Both the position numbers and the translations under genes were made by a program. Below, one piece after another: positions 41,481 through 50,600 of a DNA stretch of 64,000 nucleotides. Every line of letters begins with the position of its first letter. The stretch's first letter is position 1. The stretch covers positions 1-64,000 of the forward strand of contig JAFZFN010000014.1 of assembly GCA_017555875.1 (NCBI GenBank), read 5' to 3'. This stretch comes from Bacteroidaceae bacterium (GTDB lineage Bacteria > Bacteroidota > Bacteroidia > Bacteroidales > Bacteroidaceae). The notes under the pieces are model-generated. The model ran no database searches, was not told the origin of the DNA, and worked only from the letters and a program-made list of their open reading frames with translations.

Positions 41481-41511
41481 CTCCCGACCCACTAGTCGGG
41501 AGTTTCTTTTT
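41481..41511 (+). terminator. terminator of the BRO-family pseudogene
   Basis: CTCCCGAC (41481-41488) pairs with GTCGGGAG (41495-41502), followed by TTTCTTTTTG. The next 240 bp, to the res promoter, show AT-rich DNA and short tcgtta repeats but no gene. Confidence 0.85.
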
Positions 41512-41754
41512 GTCTACCTCTTCAAAGGTATATGGTAAATTACGTCGGTCTCGCTCTTCTCATAAATCAAATTCAAGATTCATAACTCATCATTCTTTAA
41601 CGGTTTTCGTCATCGTTATCGTTTTCGTACAGCAGAGGCTGTTTTATCGTTACAATCTCCGTTTGCTTTAGAAGAATTACCTGCAGTATGACGCACCCCG
41701 GTAATTTGTTTGAATAAAAACGGGGAATTAATAGACTTTATCGAGGATAATTCG

Positions 41755-41762
41755 TATATTTG
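41755..41762 (+). promoter_or_regulatory. -7 element of the restriction operon
   Basis: TATATTTG, 27 bp before the ATG at 41789; no consensus -33 box is seen at the usual distance. Confidence 0.45.
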
Positions 41763-41788
41763 CATATTTAATTTGTCTATAATTGAGT

Positions 41789-44635
41789 ATGTTCTATAAG
41801 CTAATTGAAAAGAAAAGGAATGAATGGTTAAACTCACCTGATTGTACTATACGGGAGTTGATTCAGTATATGGCAAAAGTTGGGAAAATGCGTGATGCCC
41901 AGCTTGAAGCAATCAAGACCTATTTGTTTCTAAAGATTGCCTGCTGCAATAAGCCTCTATGGCAACTGTTTGTAGAAGGACGTTTTAATAGCTTGGACAT
42001 CGATACTTTAGCTTTGACAGTTGATGCGCGATATGTCTTGACATCCAACAAGGCTGCAGTGGCTTTATTGGAATATTCTTTGCTGAAAGACAAGAACGGA
42101 AAGCAACTAGCACCTGAGTTAGAGAAGTTTATAAAAGAGCATGCTTCAGATATTGACTACGAAAAAGCATTCAAAAAGATATTCTACGATGTAAATTATA
42201 CTGATTATCTTTTCAGCCTCCCGATGGGAGCAGGAAAAACCTATCTGATGGCAGCTTTTATTTATCTGGATTTATATTTCGCGCAAAACGAACCTGACAA
42301 TCCTGCTTTTGCCCATAATTTTATGGTGTTTGCTCCATCTGGATTAAAATCGTCTATCGTTCCTAGCCTGAAGCATATTAAGGAGTTTGACCCTTCTTGG
42401 ATTATACCTGAGCCTACGGCTACACAATTAAAGCGTTTGATAAAGTTTGAGATATTAGACGAACAAAAGACTGCAAATAAAAGCAACCGTGTAAAAAATC
42501 CCAATGCTCAGAAAATCAACAATTATCAACCTTTAGACGATTTGATGGGATTGGTAGCCATCACTAATGCTGAAAAGGTGATATTGGATCGTGTAGACAA
42601 GAATGTAGATGCTACGCTATTCACGGATGACGAGAACTACAAAATAAAGTTGGCCAACGAGTTGCGCTCCATTATAGGAAGACTCCCCAATCTAGCGATT
42701 TATATTGACGAAGTACACCACGCTGCTGATGGCGACATCAAATTGCGCCAAGTAGTGAACGAATGGACAAATGCACATACCTTTAACTCTGTTTTGGGTT
42801 TCTCAGGAACACCTTATTTGGATAAGGCTGAAAGTGTCGTATTGGGTGGAACCTTTCATATCAAAAACACAGACCTGTCCAATGTGGTATACTACTATCC
42901 ACTGATTAATGGTATCGGTAACTTCTTGAAAGTCCCAGAGGTGAAATTTTCAGATAGCGATACCTCAATGATTGTACGTAATGGTGTAAGGGAGTTTCTT
43001 GACAAATACAAGGATACCATATATTCTAATAACACTTGCGCCAAATTGGCCATCTACTGCGGACAGATAGAGACATTGGAAGAGCATATTCACCCCTTAG
43101 TTGCAGAAATTGTTGCGTCATATGGCATAGACCCAGCAACAACCATATTGAAATATCACGGAGGTAATAAAGCGTATCCACAACCCGAAGGTTCAGAAAC
43201 AGAATTTGCTTCACTTGACACCTCGGTTTCTCAGATTAGAATTATATTGTTAGTGCAAATTGGAAAAGAAGGATGGGATTGCAAGAGCCTCACAGGAGTT
43301 ATTCTACCCCAAAAAGGAGTATGCCCGACCAATATGGTGCTTCAAACAAGTTGTCGTTGTTTACGCCAGGTACAAAGGCACCACGAAGAGTCTGCTTTGA
43401 TTTGGCTAAACAAGTTCAACGCAGATACGTTGAACAAACAATTGAAGCAACAACAGAATATAACCCTGCAAGAGTTTAATAATAAGAAGCCTCAAAGTGG
43501 TAAACTAGTGGAACGGTTCTCCCGAATAGAGAAACTTCAAGTACCTCCTATTGATTTTTACCAATTAAAAGTTTCCTATGAAACTTTAATAATAGAGGAA
43601 AACATCAATGTGTCAGAGCGATTGCAGAATGAGTCATTGCTTTGCCAAACAGCATCATCTCTCATTCATCAACAGGATATAGAAGGTAATATCATAGGAC
43701 ACTATGAAGAAGATAGGGAGGATAACGAACAGACAACTTTCAATCATTGGCTACATCTGATAGTGAAGGAAGGGTTCAACACCTGTACAATGGCGGATTT
43801 GAAGAAGTATACAACCGAGTTGCAAGCCATCTTCCTACAGATTGTTGTAAAAAAAGATGGTGAGTACTTCTTCAATCATAAATATAATCAAATACAAATC
43901 CGTTCACTGATACGTCAGGCTTTTCTCCCCAAACGGACTTTTGAAACAAAAGAAGAGGTAATCCCCACTAAAGCCAACTTATTGCGCATTGAGAACTTTA
44001 CAAGCCCAATAGAAACGACTGATGGCAAGTACTATCCATCGTCTGATACTGTACAAAAAGTGTTAGAATGGGATAATAGACCAATAGTCCCCACACTTTC
44101 TGATGATGTGCTCAAAAAGTTGGAGGAGTTGAAAGCCATGGGTATTGACACTTCAAAATTGGCTCCAGAGAAAGACCCTCATCCCGAAAGAGAAAAAACG
44201 TACCACTATCTGCCTTACCATTTTGATAGTCGCTTAGAGATTGAGTACTTTGCAGAGTCAATACTTCCCATCATCCGTAATAAGAATTTGGAAGTCTATT
44301 TTAATGGCGATGACACTTTGACCGAGTTTAAGATAGACTGCTATCGTAAGAAAAGCGAGGCATGGCAATATATTGGAAAATATGTCCCCGACTTTCTGCT
44401 GATAAGCCGAGATGCCAGCAAGAATATCCACAAGATAATTATTATCGAGACGAAGGGTGAAGGCTATGCTGCAAAGTTTGCCGAACGTAAAGAGTTTATG
44501 AAAACCTTCGTGCAGAAGAATAACGAAAAGTTTGGTTACCCACGTTTTGACTTCCTTTATTTGGAAGATACCATATCAAAGGAAGAACGCGAGAAGCAGA
44601 CTATCATGTCGATTGAAAACTTTTTTAATGACTAA
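41789..44635 (+). CDS. type III restriction enzyme, Res subunit
   Basis: Start taken at the ATG at 41789 (948 residues). The motor is superfamily 2: Walker A PMGAGKT (145-151), DEVHH (from Asp307) and motif III FSGTP; later helicase motifs include VQIGKEGWDCKSLTGVIL and RCLRQVQR. The C-terminal PD-(D/E)xK nuclease reads LEIEYFAESILP, ...YVPDFLLIS and IIIIETKGEGYAAKFAERK. It translocates DNA and cuts near unmethylated sites in complex with Mod, encoded 15 bp downstream. This order (res before mod) is the reverse of the classical one. The gene is visibly AT-richer than the core genome, which fits transfer. Confidence 0.93.
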   Translation: MFYKLIEKKRNEWLNSPDCTIRELIQYMAKVGKMRDAQLEAIKTYLFLKIACCNKPLWQLFVEGRFNSLDIDTLALTVDARYVLTSNKAAVALLEYSLLKDKNGKQLAPELEKFIKEHASDIDYEKAFKKIFYDVNYTDYLFSLPMGAGKTYLMAAFIYLDLYFAQNEPDNPAFAHNFMVFAPSGLKSSIVPSLKHIKEFDPSWIIPEPTATQLKRLIKFEILDEQKTANKSNRVKNPNAQKINNYQPLDDLMGLVAITNAEKVILDRVDKNVDATLFTDDENYKIKLANELRSIIGRLPNLAIYIDEVHHAADGDIKLRQVVNEWTNAHTFNSVLGFSGTPYLDKAESVVLGGTFHIKNTDLSNVVYYYPLINGIGNFLKVPEVKFSDSDTSMIVRNGVREFLDKYKDTIYSNNTCAKLAIYCGQIETLEEHIHPLVAEIVASYGIDPATTILKYHGGNKAYPQPEGSETEFASLDTSVSQIRIILLVQIGKEGWDCKSLTGVILPQKGVCPTNMVLQTSCRCLRQVQRHHEESALIWLNKFNADTLNKQLKQQQNITLQEFNNKKPQSGKLVERFSRIEKLQVPPIDFYQLKVSYETLIIEENINVSERLQNESLLCQTASSLIHQQDIEGNIIGHYEEDREDNEQTTFNHWLHLIVKEGFNTCTMADLKKYTTELQAIFLQIVVKKDGEYFFNHKYNQIQIRSLIRQAFLPKRTFETKEEVIPTKANLLRIENFTSPIETTDGKYYPSSDTVQKVLEWDNRPIVPTLSDDVLKKLEELKAMGIDTSKLAPEKDPHPEREKTYHYLPYHFDSRLEIEYFAESILPIIRNKNLEVYFNGDDTLTEFKIDCYRKKSEAWQYIGKYVPDFLLISRDASKNIHKIIIIETKGEGYAAKFAERKEFMKTFVQKNNEKFGYPRFDFLYLEDTISKEEREKQTIMSIENFFND

Positions 44636-44649
44636 TACACATAATTTAT

Positions 44650-46704
44650 ATGGCAATCAAATATATTCCCTATTACCCGAACACGTTAGAAGGACAAGCA
44701 CTTCTCGATAATTTCGTGCGAACCAAGCGCATTCTTAGTTATCATGATAACGGTAAAGTTGTAGAACGTATCAAGCGCGGAATGCCGCTATACGAAATGG
44801 AGTTGACGGAAAAGGTTGGAACTAATCCTAATGATAACTTAATTATCCGTGGAGAGTGCGTATCAGCCTGTGCTTGCTTAAAAGATAAGGGCATTACTGT
44901 GGATTTGGTGTATATTGACCCTCCTTTTGCCAGTGGTGCTGATTATGCCAAGAAAGTGTATGTTCGTAGAAATCCCAAAGTAGCCGAAGCTATTCGTCAA
45001 GCAGAACTAGAATTGGATATTGAAGATCAGAAAGTCTTTGAAGAAAAAATGTATGGTGACATTTGGGATAAGGAACGTTATCTCAACTGGATGTATGAGA
45101 ATCTTGTTGCTATTAGGTCTGTAATGAGTGATACGGCAAGTATATACGTACATTTGGATGACCATATTGGGCATTATGTGAAAATATTAATGGATGAAAT
45201 TTTTGGAGAAGAGAATTTCAGAAATGACATTTCGTGGAGGAGTACAGCTTCTCATAATGATTCCAATAAAAGTTTTAGTAGTGTATTTGATCATATTTAC
45301 TTTTATTCGCTATCTAATGATAGTACATTTAATATACTATATAATCCTTATTCCGAAGAATATATTGATAGTGAATGGACAAAATTGCCTTCAGGACGAT
45401 ATTATAAATCAGAAAACATGTTAGACCCTCAGTTGAAAATGGAGGAATATGATTTTCATGGGACAGTTGCAAGATGGCGAATGACTCCAAATAAATTCGA
45501 AGAACTCTGGAATGCAGAACAGACTGAAGTCCCTAACAGCCATGGGAGAATAAAATTGGGGAAAAATGGCAAACCTATAAAACGCTGTAAGATTGTCTTT
45601 ATGGATGAACTCCCTGGAGTTCCGCTGAATGACATGTGGAATGATGTAGCTTATGTAGCAGGACGTTCAAAAGAAAAAGAAGATTATTCTACTCAAAAGC
45701 CCGAGGCCCTTCTCGAACGCATCATTAAAGCGAGTAGCAACGAAGGGATGGTTGTGGCAGATTTCTTTGGAGGAAGTGGCGTGGCTGCAGCAGTTGCTCA
45801 TAAACTCAATCGTAAGTTTATTCATAATGATATTAATATTAATAGTATTCAGACTGCACGTGATCGTCTTAAAGGAATAAGAGCGGAATTCGAAATCTTA
45901 GAAGTAAATGATGGTATTTCGCTTTATCGCAATCCGATTCAAACCGATGAAAAATTAAAGACTCTTATTGTAGGATTACGAAATGATGACGCATTAAGTG
46001 ACTTTTGGGCAGGATGTATTATTGATTCAAAATATGGCATGATGCCAGTATATCTTCCTAAGTTTAAGAATGGACCTATTTCTCGTCTTTTGGATATTCC
46101 TTTGATGAATCGTATAATTCGCGAAGCAATGCCTGATCTTCCCGATGAAACCAAGCGAGTTATAATCTATTATATTGACATCGAAAATCGCGAAGAGATC
46201 GATAAATTCATCAAGGAGAATGGCAATCCGTTAATAGAGATAGAATTGCGAGACTTGAAGCAAGTGTTAGATAATGTTGTGGTAGAAGACTATGCCGAAT
46301 GGGAACTGTCTGAAACTCAAGCAAACCTCTTCAAAGGATGGATGGTTGAGATTACTCAATTCCATAGTGATAGAGTAGCTCAAAAGATTGAGGCAATAAA
46401 TTTAAAAGGCGAACAACAAGTACTACAGCAGTTGGCCAAAGGAAAAGAAAAAGTTTTCAAACCTATAATCATAAGTGATGAAGGACTTGAAACCATTGAA
46501 TGGATTAGTCTTGATTGTACCAATGCAGAAAAAGAGGCAACCTGGCATAGCGATAGTGAAGTCAAGATTGACAAACTCGGCTACGTAATCAAAAACGGAG
46601 TTAAGACAAACGAATTTTGGGATGCTTGTATCCACTGCGAGGAAAAGCCCCTGCGTATGAAAATCCGCAATATCTGCGGTGACGAAACGGTGTATGTATT
46701 ATAA
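44650..46704 (+). CDS. type III DNA methyltransferase, Mod subunit
   Basis: A 684-residue beta-class N6-adenine methyltransferase: the catalytic motif VYIDPPFASGADY comes first (D at about 90) and the SAM motif DFFGGSGVAAAVAHKLNR later (about 372), the beta order. A target-recognition region lies between them, and the C-terminal 250 residues are Mod-specific. It methylates one strand of its site and gives sequence specificity to the Res-Mod complex; the site cannot be read from sequence. No phase-variable tract is seen. It ends 11 bp before a membrane-protein gene, so the operon goes on. Confidence 0.94.
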   Translation: MAIKYIPYYPNTLEGQALLDNFVRTKRILSYHDNGKVVERIKRGMPLYEMELTEKVGTNPNDNLIIRGECVSACACLKDKGITVDLVYIDPPFASGADYAKKVYVRRNPKVAEAIRQAELELDIEDQKVFEEKMYGDIWDKERYLNWMYENLVAIRSVMSDTASIYVHLDDHIGHYVKILMDEIFGEENFRNDISWRSTASHNDSNKSFSSVFDHIYFYSLSNDSTFNILYNPYSEEYIDSEWTKLPSGRYYKSENMLDPQLKMEEYDFHGTVARWRMTPNKFEELWNAEQTEVPNSHGRIKLGKNGKPIKRCKIVFMDELPGVPLNDMWNDVAYVAGRSKEKEDYSTQKPEALLERIIKASSNEGMVVADFFGGSGVAAAVAHKLNRKFIHNDININSIQTARDRLKGIRAEFEILEVNDGISLYRNPIQTDEKLKTLIVGLRNDDALSDFWAGCIIDSKYGMMPVYLPKFKNGPISRLLDIPLMNRIIREAMPDLPDETKRVIIYYIDIENREEIDKFIKENGNPLIEIELRDLKQVLDNVVVEDYAEWELSETQANLFKGWMVEITQFHSDRVAQKIEAINLKGEQQVLQQLAKGKEKVFKPIIISDEGLETIEWISLDCTNAEKEATWHSDSEVKIDKLGYVIKNGVKTNEFWDACIHCEEKPLRMKIRNICGDETVYVL

Positions 46705-46715
46705 TATTTATAGAT

Positions 46716-47168
46716 ATGGTCTCAATTAAAGTATTTCTAATATCTTTGTTGGTATGCTTTCTTATAACCTTTATATTAGGTTATTTATTGTTCGACAGTT
46801 CTGTTCCTAAAAAGGTCTTGTCTCATTTGGTCGATGTATTCGCATATTGGCTACAGCGTCTTTGGTATGCTATAATTTTTATAGGAACAACTGTTTTTGT
46901 TATGATGAATTTTGATAAATGTATTGAGTTAACATTCACTAAAGATTTCAGTGGTTATAATGTCGTTTTGTTATTTTGGTTGTTATTAATGATACTTCCT
47001 TTGTTTGAACGCTTTGAAGGATTTGGAATTAATTTAAAATGGAAACAACAAAGTGCCGAAGCCTCAAAGATAGCAATGGATGCAATGGATACAAGCAAAA
47101 TAATGTCAATAAGCGAATTAACAGAGTTAAATAAGAAAAATAAGGAGGAAGACGATGAGAACAAATAA
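46716..47168 (+). CDS. unknown three-helix membrane protein in the R-M operon
   Basis: A 150-residue protein with three hydrophobic segments (about 3-27, 45-65 and 83-99) and a charged C-terminal helix rich in Glu and Lys (ISELTELNKKNKEEDDE). I do not recognise the family. It begins 11 bp after mod, and its stop overlaps the next start by 14 bp, so it is co-translated with the 85-residue protein. With that partner it may form a membrane/cytosol pair like other abortive-infection modules; this is inference. Confidence 0.7.
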   Translation: MVSIKVFLISLLVCFLITFILGYLLFDSSVPKKVLSHLVDVFAYWLQRLWYAIIFIGTTVFVMMNFDKCIELTFTKDFSGYNVVLLFWLLLMILPLFERFEGFGINLKWKQQSAEASKIAMDAMDTSKIMSISELTELNKKNKEEDDENK

Positions 47169-47412
47169 TGTAGCTCTTCAAGGAGTCATAAACAAGGGAT
47201 TAGAATTAATGAGTTCCGCGAGTGTTACAGAAGTTCAATATGATAATTGGCTTAATTATTCAAGAACTATTCTGTCTATGATATCGAGAAATCCATCAAT
47301 AATGGCAAACTATTTAAGTGTTATCTTAACGGCGAACAATCCAAATCTCCGAATTTATCAACGTATCAGTATTTGCTTGAGGTATTTAATAGGCATACAG
47401 AACTTAATCTAA
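47155..47412 (+). CDS. unknown 85-residue protein coupled to the membrane protein
   Basis: A small, helical, soluble-looking protein (VALQGVINKGLELMSSASVT, then WLNYSRTILSMISRNPSIMA and YLSVILTANNPNLRIYQRIS). It starts 14 bp inside the preceding gene with a Shine-Dalgarno-like aggagga before ATG. No family is recognised. The RexA-like gene starts 12 bp downstream. Confidence 0.65.
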   Translation: MRTNNVALQGVINKGLELMSSASVTEVQYDNWLNYSRTILSMISRNPSIMANYLSVILTANNPNLRIYQRISICLRYLIGIQNLI

Positions 47413-47424
47413 AATAATATACGT

Positions 47425-48294
47425 ATGGCACAACGCAGAATAGGCTTCTTCTACCTACATTGCACGGAAGGAGAGAATACTTTGAATATTGAAGAGAATT
47501 TACTTAAAGTTCTTCGCTTTATTGGTGGACAATCAAATAGGGCGAAGAAAAAAGATGTTTCAGACGACAGGTTCTGTTTCCTCGATAGTTACGAATATGA
47601 TGAGGATAATCATTTATTAAGAATCTTGTTCAAAAGCGCCCGACATAGTTATCGAGCTCCTTTGATAAATCGGAATACTGTCGAATCTAGAGAGAATCCT
47701 AAAACAAGGGAGGAAGGCGAACAAGTCAAGACTCATTTGCTGATAAAGTTTGTTAATGGAGATGCTATAGTATTTCTTGAAACAGGAAAAAGCATACTGA
47801 CCTTAAAAATCATTTCAGATTATTTCAATACTTTTATTTCAGTATTCAATAATAGTCATCGAAGAGAACATATTAATGGTCGGTTTCATTTCGATATAAT
47901 ACCTCGTGATAATTTCAGAGAAATATTAGACAACATGGATCGAGTTGTCTTTGCTGAAGTGTTTATTGATAAACAAGTTCTAGGTAGTGACTCTTTAAAT
48001 TTTTCTGATCGTTTAGATTATGTTCAAGAGGATATTGTCATTGGACTCAAAACAGAAAAAAAGGAGTCTATAAAACATACCATATACGACGTATTAGCTA
48101 AAATGGCTGGGGGTAGGACAGAAATAAAGCGTGTTCGTGTAAAAGGAAAAATGTCGGACTCGAGTGAAAGCGTAATAGATACAGACTTTATTATAAAAAA
48201 AGAGTATATTGATGCTCAACAGGATGAAGAAACTGGAGAATATAATACTCAATATATGTTCTCTCAATTAGAAATGCTATCAAATGATTATTGA
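47425..48294 (+). CDS. RexA-like protein (candidate abortive-infection component)
   Basis: A 289-residue cytosolic protein, beta-rich in the middle. Blocks: KTHLLIKFVNGDAIVFLETG, then FHFDIIPRDNFREILDNMD, then VVFAEVFIDKQ and LDYVQEDIVIGLKTEKKESI, then RVRVKGKMSDSSESVIDTDF. From memory, lambda RexA (279 residues) has matching segments in the same order: a FVEGD- strand, a repeated acidic middle, an IVIKPKFK strand and a RAKDEAGDI segment. Length and order fit, but the similarity is weak and unsearched. Its stop overlaps the next start (TGATG), tying it to a four-helix protein as RexA is tied to RexB. Confidence 0.6.
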   Translation: MAQRRIGFFYLHCTEGENTLNIEENLLKVLRFIGGQSNRAKKKDVSDDRFCFLDSYEYDEDNHLLRILFKSARHSYRAPLINRNTVESRENPKTREEGEQVKTHLLIKFVNGDAIVFLETGKSILTLKIISDYFNTFISVFNNSHRREHINGRFHFDIIPRDNFREILDNMDRVVFAEVFIDKQVLGSDSLNFSDRLDYVQEDIVIGLKTEKKESIKHTIYDVLAKMAGGRTEIKRVRVKGKMSDSSESVIDTDFIIKKEYIDAQQDEETGEYNTQYMFSQLEMLSNDY

Positions 48295-48806
48295 TGTATT
48301 TAGAATTTTTATTAGTTGTAGCTGATTATTTCTCTACATTAAATAAACGAATAGCTATTTATGAGTGGGGAATTCCTATTCTTCTTGGAATAGCGAGTGG
48401 AGTACTTTCATTTATTAATAATGACAATGTGCTTTATATTATTATTCAAGGTTCAGTACCAATCATCGCAACATTATTAGGCTTTACTTTGGCCGCATTA
48501 ACATTATTTCTTACAGGAAATTCAAAAATAGAAGAAGCAAAGTCTTATATTACGGAAAAGAAAATATCGGGGAAACCGATATCACTGTATCGGTTAATAG
48601 TTGTATCTTATTCGTATTTGATATTAGTAGAAACTATACTATGTATAAGTTTTTATGTCGCATCATTATTTCCATTTGTCAGTAACCAATACATTTGTTC
48701 CATAGCAAATTCTGTATTTATAATTATTATGTTCAACACCTTCTTTTCTACAATACGAAGTATCACAGATTTATATTTTATAATAACAAAGAAGGATAAG
48801 GAATAA
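48294..48806 (+). CDS. RexB-like four-helix membrane protein
   Basis: Start taken at the ATG at 48294 (170 residues). Four helices are at about 22-38, 51-70, 98-120 and 130-152. The second helix has LGFTLAALTLFLTGNSKIEE; lambda RexB (144 residues, four helices), recalled from memory, has a similar IAALTFLIGS turn followed by a charged loop. RexB is an ion-channel-like protein that depolarises the membrane when RexA is triggered during infection. By analogy this protein could be the effector; no experiment is implied. It is coupled to the RexA-like gene and followed by a 93-bp gap before yhcG. Confidence 0.6.
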   Translation: MYLEFLLVVADYFSTLNKRIAIYEWGIPILLGIASGVLSFINNDNVLYIIIQGSVPIIATLLGFTLAALTLFLTGNSKIEEAKSYITEKKISGKPISLYRLIVVSYSYLILVETILCISFYVASLFPFVSNQYICSIANSVFIIIMFNTFFSTIRSITDLYFIITKKDKE

Positions 48807-48899
48807 CGTATATAATGATTCTACTTGCATGGATTCCAAAAGAGAATTGACTCCCGAACTTGATATAAAGCCTAAGAAATAATTAAGTTTGCAAAGAAT

Positions 48900-50060
48900 A
48901 TGAATAACAATATGACATCAACCGATTTGAAGCAAGCCGTTCAGACAATTAAGACGGCAATATTGCAGAGCCAAAGTCGCGCTGTAAGAATGGTGAGCGG
49001 CACGCAACTGTCATTATACTTTGGCGTGGGGCTTTATGTATCTGCTAATTCTCGCAGAGGAACTTGGGGAACAGGAGCCATTGATGCCATAAGTGAACAA
49101 CTGCGGAGAGAACTTCCTGGACTACGTGGCTTCTCGGCACAAAACATCAGAAACATGCGCCAATTTGCAGAATTTTGGCAACCATTCTTAATTCACTCGC
49201 CAATGGCGAGCAAATTAGGAATTGAATCTTTGCATGCTGAAATAGAATGCGATAGATTGTCTTTGGCAAAATGGTCGCCATTGGCGAGCGAAATTAACCG
49301 AGATGAGTTCTTGGGCATCAGCTTCTCTCATCATATGGAGATTCTACACAAGACAAAAAACATTGATGAGGTTCTGCTTTGTATACACGAGACAGTAGTG
49401 CATCAGTGGGATAAATATACCTTGAGATCTATACTGAAGACTGGTATACCTGCACCCGATGGCACTGCTCCAAATAATTTTATACAGACAATACCATCTA
49501 CCCGACAAGCGATAAAAGCTATAAGGATGTTCAAAGATGAGTATTTGCTTGATTATATCAATGTGGAAGATATCGATGCACAGGAAGAAGATGTGGACGA
49601 AAGATTGGTAGAGCAGAGAATTGTGCATAATATCAAGCGATTCATTATGACACTTGGAAGAGACTTCACCTTCGTAGGCAATCAATATCATTTGGAAATA
49701 TACGGTGAGGAGATGTGGAGCGACTTGCTATTCTTTAACCGAGAACTGAATGCTTTGGTTGCTATAGAACTAAAAATTGGAAAATTCAAGCCTGCATACT
49801 TAGGACAATTGCAAGCCTATCTGCAAGTACTTGACGATAAGGTACGCAAGCCACATGAGAATCCAAGTATAGGCATTGTACTTTGCAAAAGTGCTAATCA
49901 GGCGTATGCAGAGTATGCTGTTCGTGATTACAACAAGCCGATGGGCGTTGCAACGTATAAAACAATCGCCGATATGCCAAAAGAGATGCAGCATACCCTT
50001 CCTGATATCGAAGACCTAAAAAAGTTGATGAATGACGATGAGGATACCCTGACTATGTAA
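48900..50060 (+). CDS. YhcG/DUF1016 PD-(D/E)xK nuclease family protein
   Basis: A 386-residue protein with the DUF1016 layout. The N-terminal domain starts MNNNMTSTDLKQAVQTIKTA and has LSLYFGVGLYVSANSRRGTW and GLRGFSAQNIRNMRQFAEFW, typical of YhcG_N; the C-terminal nuclease has DLLFFNRELNALVAIELKIG (D..., E-x-K) and YLGQLQAYLQVLDDKVRKPH. These proteins are common in defence islands and phase-variable loci; they probably bind and cut DNA. It begins 93 bp after the RexB-like gene. The last codons are followed by repeated gtaccatgcaa-like units. Confidence 0.88.
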   Translation: MNNNMTSTDLKQAVQTIKTAILQSQSRAVRMVSGTQLSLYFGVGLYVSANSRRGTWGTGAIDAISEQLRRELPGLRGFSAQNIRNMRQFAEFWQPFLIHSPMASKLGIESLHAEIECDRLSLAKWSPLASEINRDEFLGISFSHHMEILHKTKNIDEVLLCIHETVVHQWDKYTLRSILKTGIPAPDGTAPNNFIQTIPSTRQAIKAIRMFKDEYLLDYINVEDIDAQEEDVDERLVEQRIVHNIKRFIMTLGRDFTFVGNQYHLEIYGEEMWSDLLFFNRELNALVAIELKIGKFKPAYLGQLQAYLQVLDDKVRKPHENPSIGIVLCKSANQAYAEYAVRDYNKPMGVATYKTIADMPKEMQHTLPDIEDLKKLMNDDEDTLTM

Positions 50061-50330
50061 GTACCATGTAAGTACCATGCAAGTGACCATGCAAGTGTGC
50101 AAGTGGAGAAACTTGTTTCTATATTGACAGGTGAGATGGGGCGCTCGGAACAGCAGGGATTGTTATCTATCAAGAATAGAGATTATTTTAGAACGGATTA
50201 TCTAAATCCTGCTATTAGTAATGGTTATATAGAACTTACAATTCCTGATAAACCCAATAGTCAGAATCAGAAATATCGACTTACTGCAAAAGGCATCGCA
50301 TTGAAAAAGTGCCTTGAAGGTAGCAAGTGA
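50061..50330 (+). pseudogene. winged-helix tail fragment of an AlbA_2/Fic-type protein
   Basis: After the yhcG stop come four or five copies of a unit like gtaccatgtaa / gtgaccatgcaa (50061-50105), the DNA of a 'QVTMQV' linker found in this family before a winged helix. An open frame from 50097 (GTG) then encodes 77 residues ending with NPAISNGYIELTIPDKPNSQ and KYRLTAKGIALKKC, a typical C-terminal winged helix of RecG-like/AlbA_2 or Fic proteins. The head of such a gene is missing, and frame changes occur in the repeat, so this is a fragment. Confidence 0.65.
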
Positions 50331-50423
50331 CATTAGCATAACCTATCATATAATAGATACTGTTCCCAAAACTGTGTCTGCGTAGAGTTCTAAAAAAGGA
50401 CCAGTAATCTAATTAGTAAAGCA

Positions 50424-50463
50424 GAGAAAAGCCAACCATCTGTCAGATAGTTGGCTTTTCTCT
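50424..50463 (-). terminator. terminator downstream of tRNA-Leu
   Basis: A long stem: GAGAAAAGCCAAC (50424-50436) with GTTGGCTTTTCTC (50451-50463), continued by ATCTG/CAGAT around one base. It sits 4 bp beyond the tRNA 3' end on the reverse strand. Confidence 0.85.
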
Positions 50464-50466
50464 CAG

Positions 50467-50552
50467 TACTCGAAGCGGGACTTGAACCCGCACAGCCATC
50501 ACTGGCCAAAGGATTTTAAGTCCTTCGTGTCTACCGATTCCACCATTCGAGC
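50467..50552 (-). tRNA. tRNA-Leu (anticodon TAA)
   Basis: The reverse strand from 50552 to 50467 (86 nt) folds as a class II tRNA: acceptor GCTCGAA with TTCGAGT, D-arm GGTGGAATCGGTAGACAC, anticodon stem GGACT...AATCC-type with loop CTTAAAA (anticodon TAA), a long variable arm (TGGCCAGTGATGGCTG region), and the T-arm GCGGGTTCAAGTCCCGC. It reads UUA codons. CCA is not encoded. It stands at the right edge of the defence island, a usual integration target, though I see no duplicated 3' end. Confidence 0.96.
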
Positions 50553-50600
50553 AGCGTTTGACAGGGGTGGAAATGGAAGCATACCCCCATCAATGCGGTG

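Noticed and set aside
41789-46704. Phase-variable mod gene
   Set aside because: No simple-sequence tract was found in or before res or mod, so nothing suggests slippage here.
48829-48882. 17-codon frame between the RexB-like gene and yhcG
   Set aside because: Starts with ATG and stops cleanly, but it is too short to support as a gene.
50467-50552. Duplicated tRNA 3' end as attachment site of the island
   Set aside because: I saw no second copy of the tRNA 3' sequence at the left end of the island, and no integrase.
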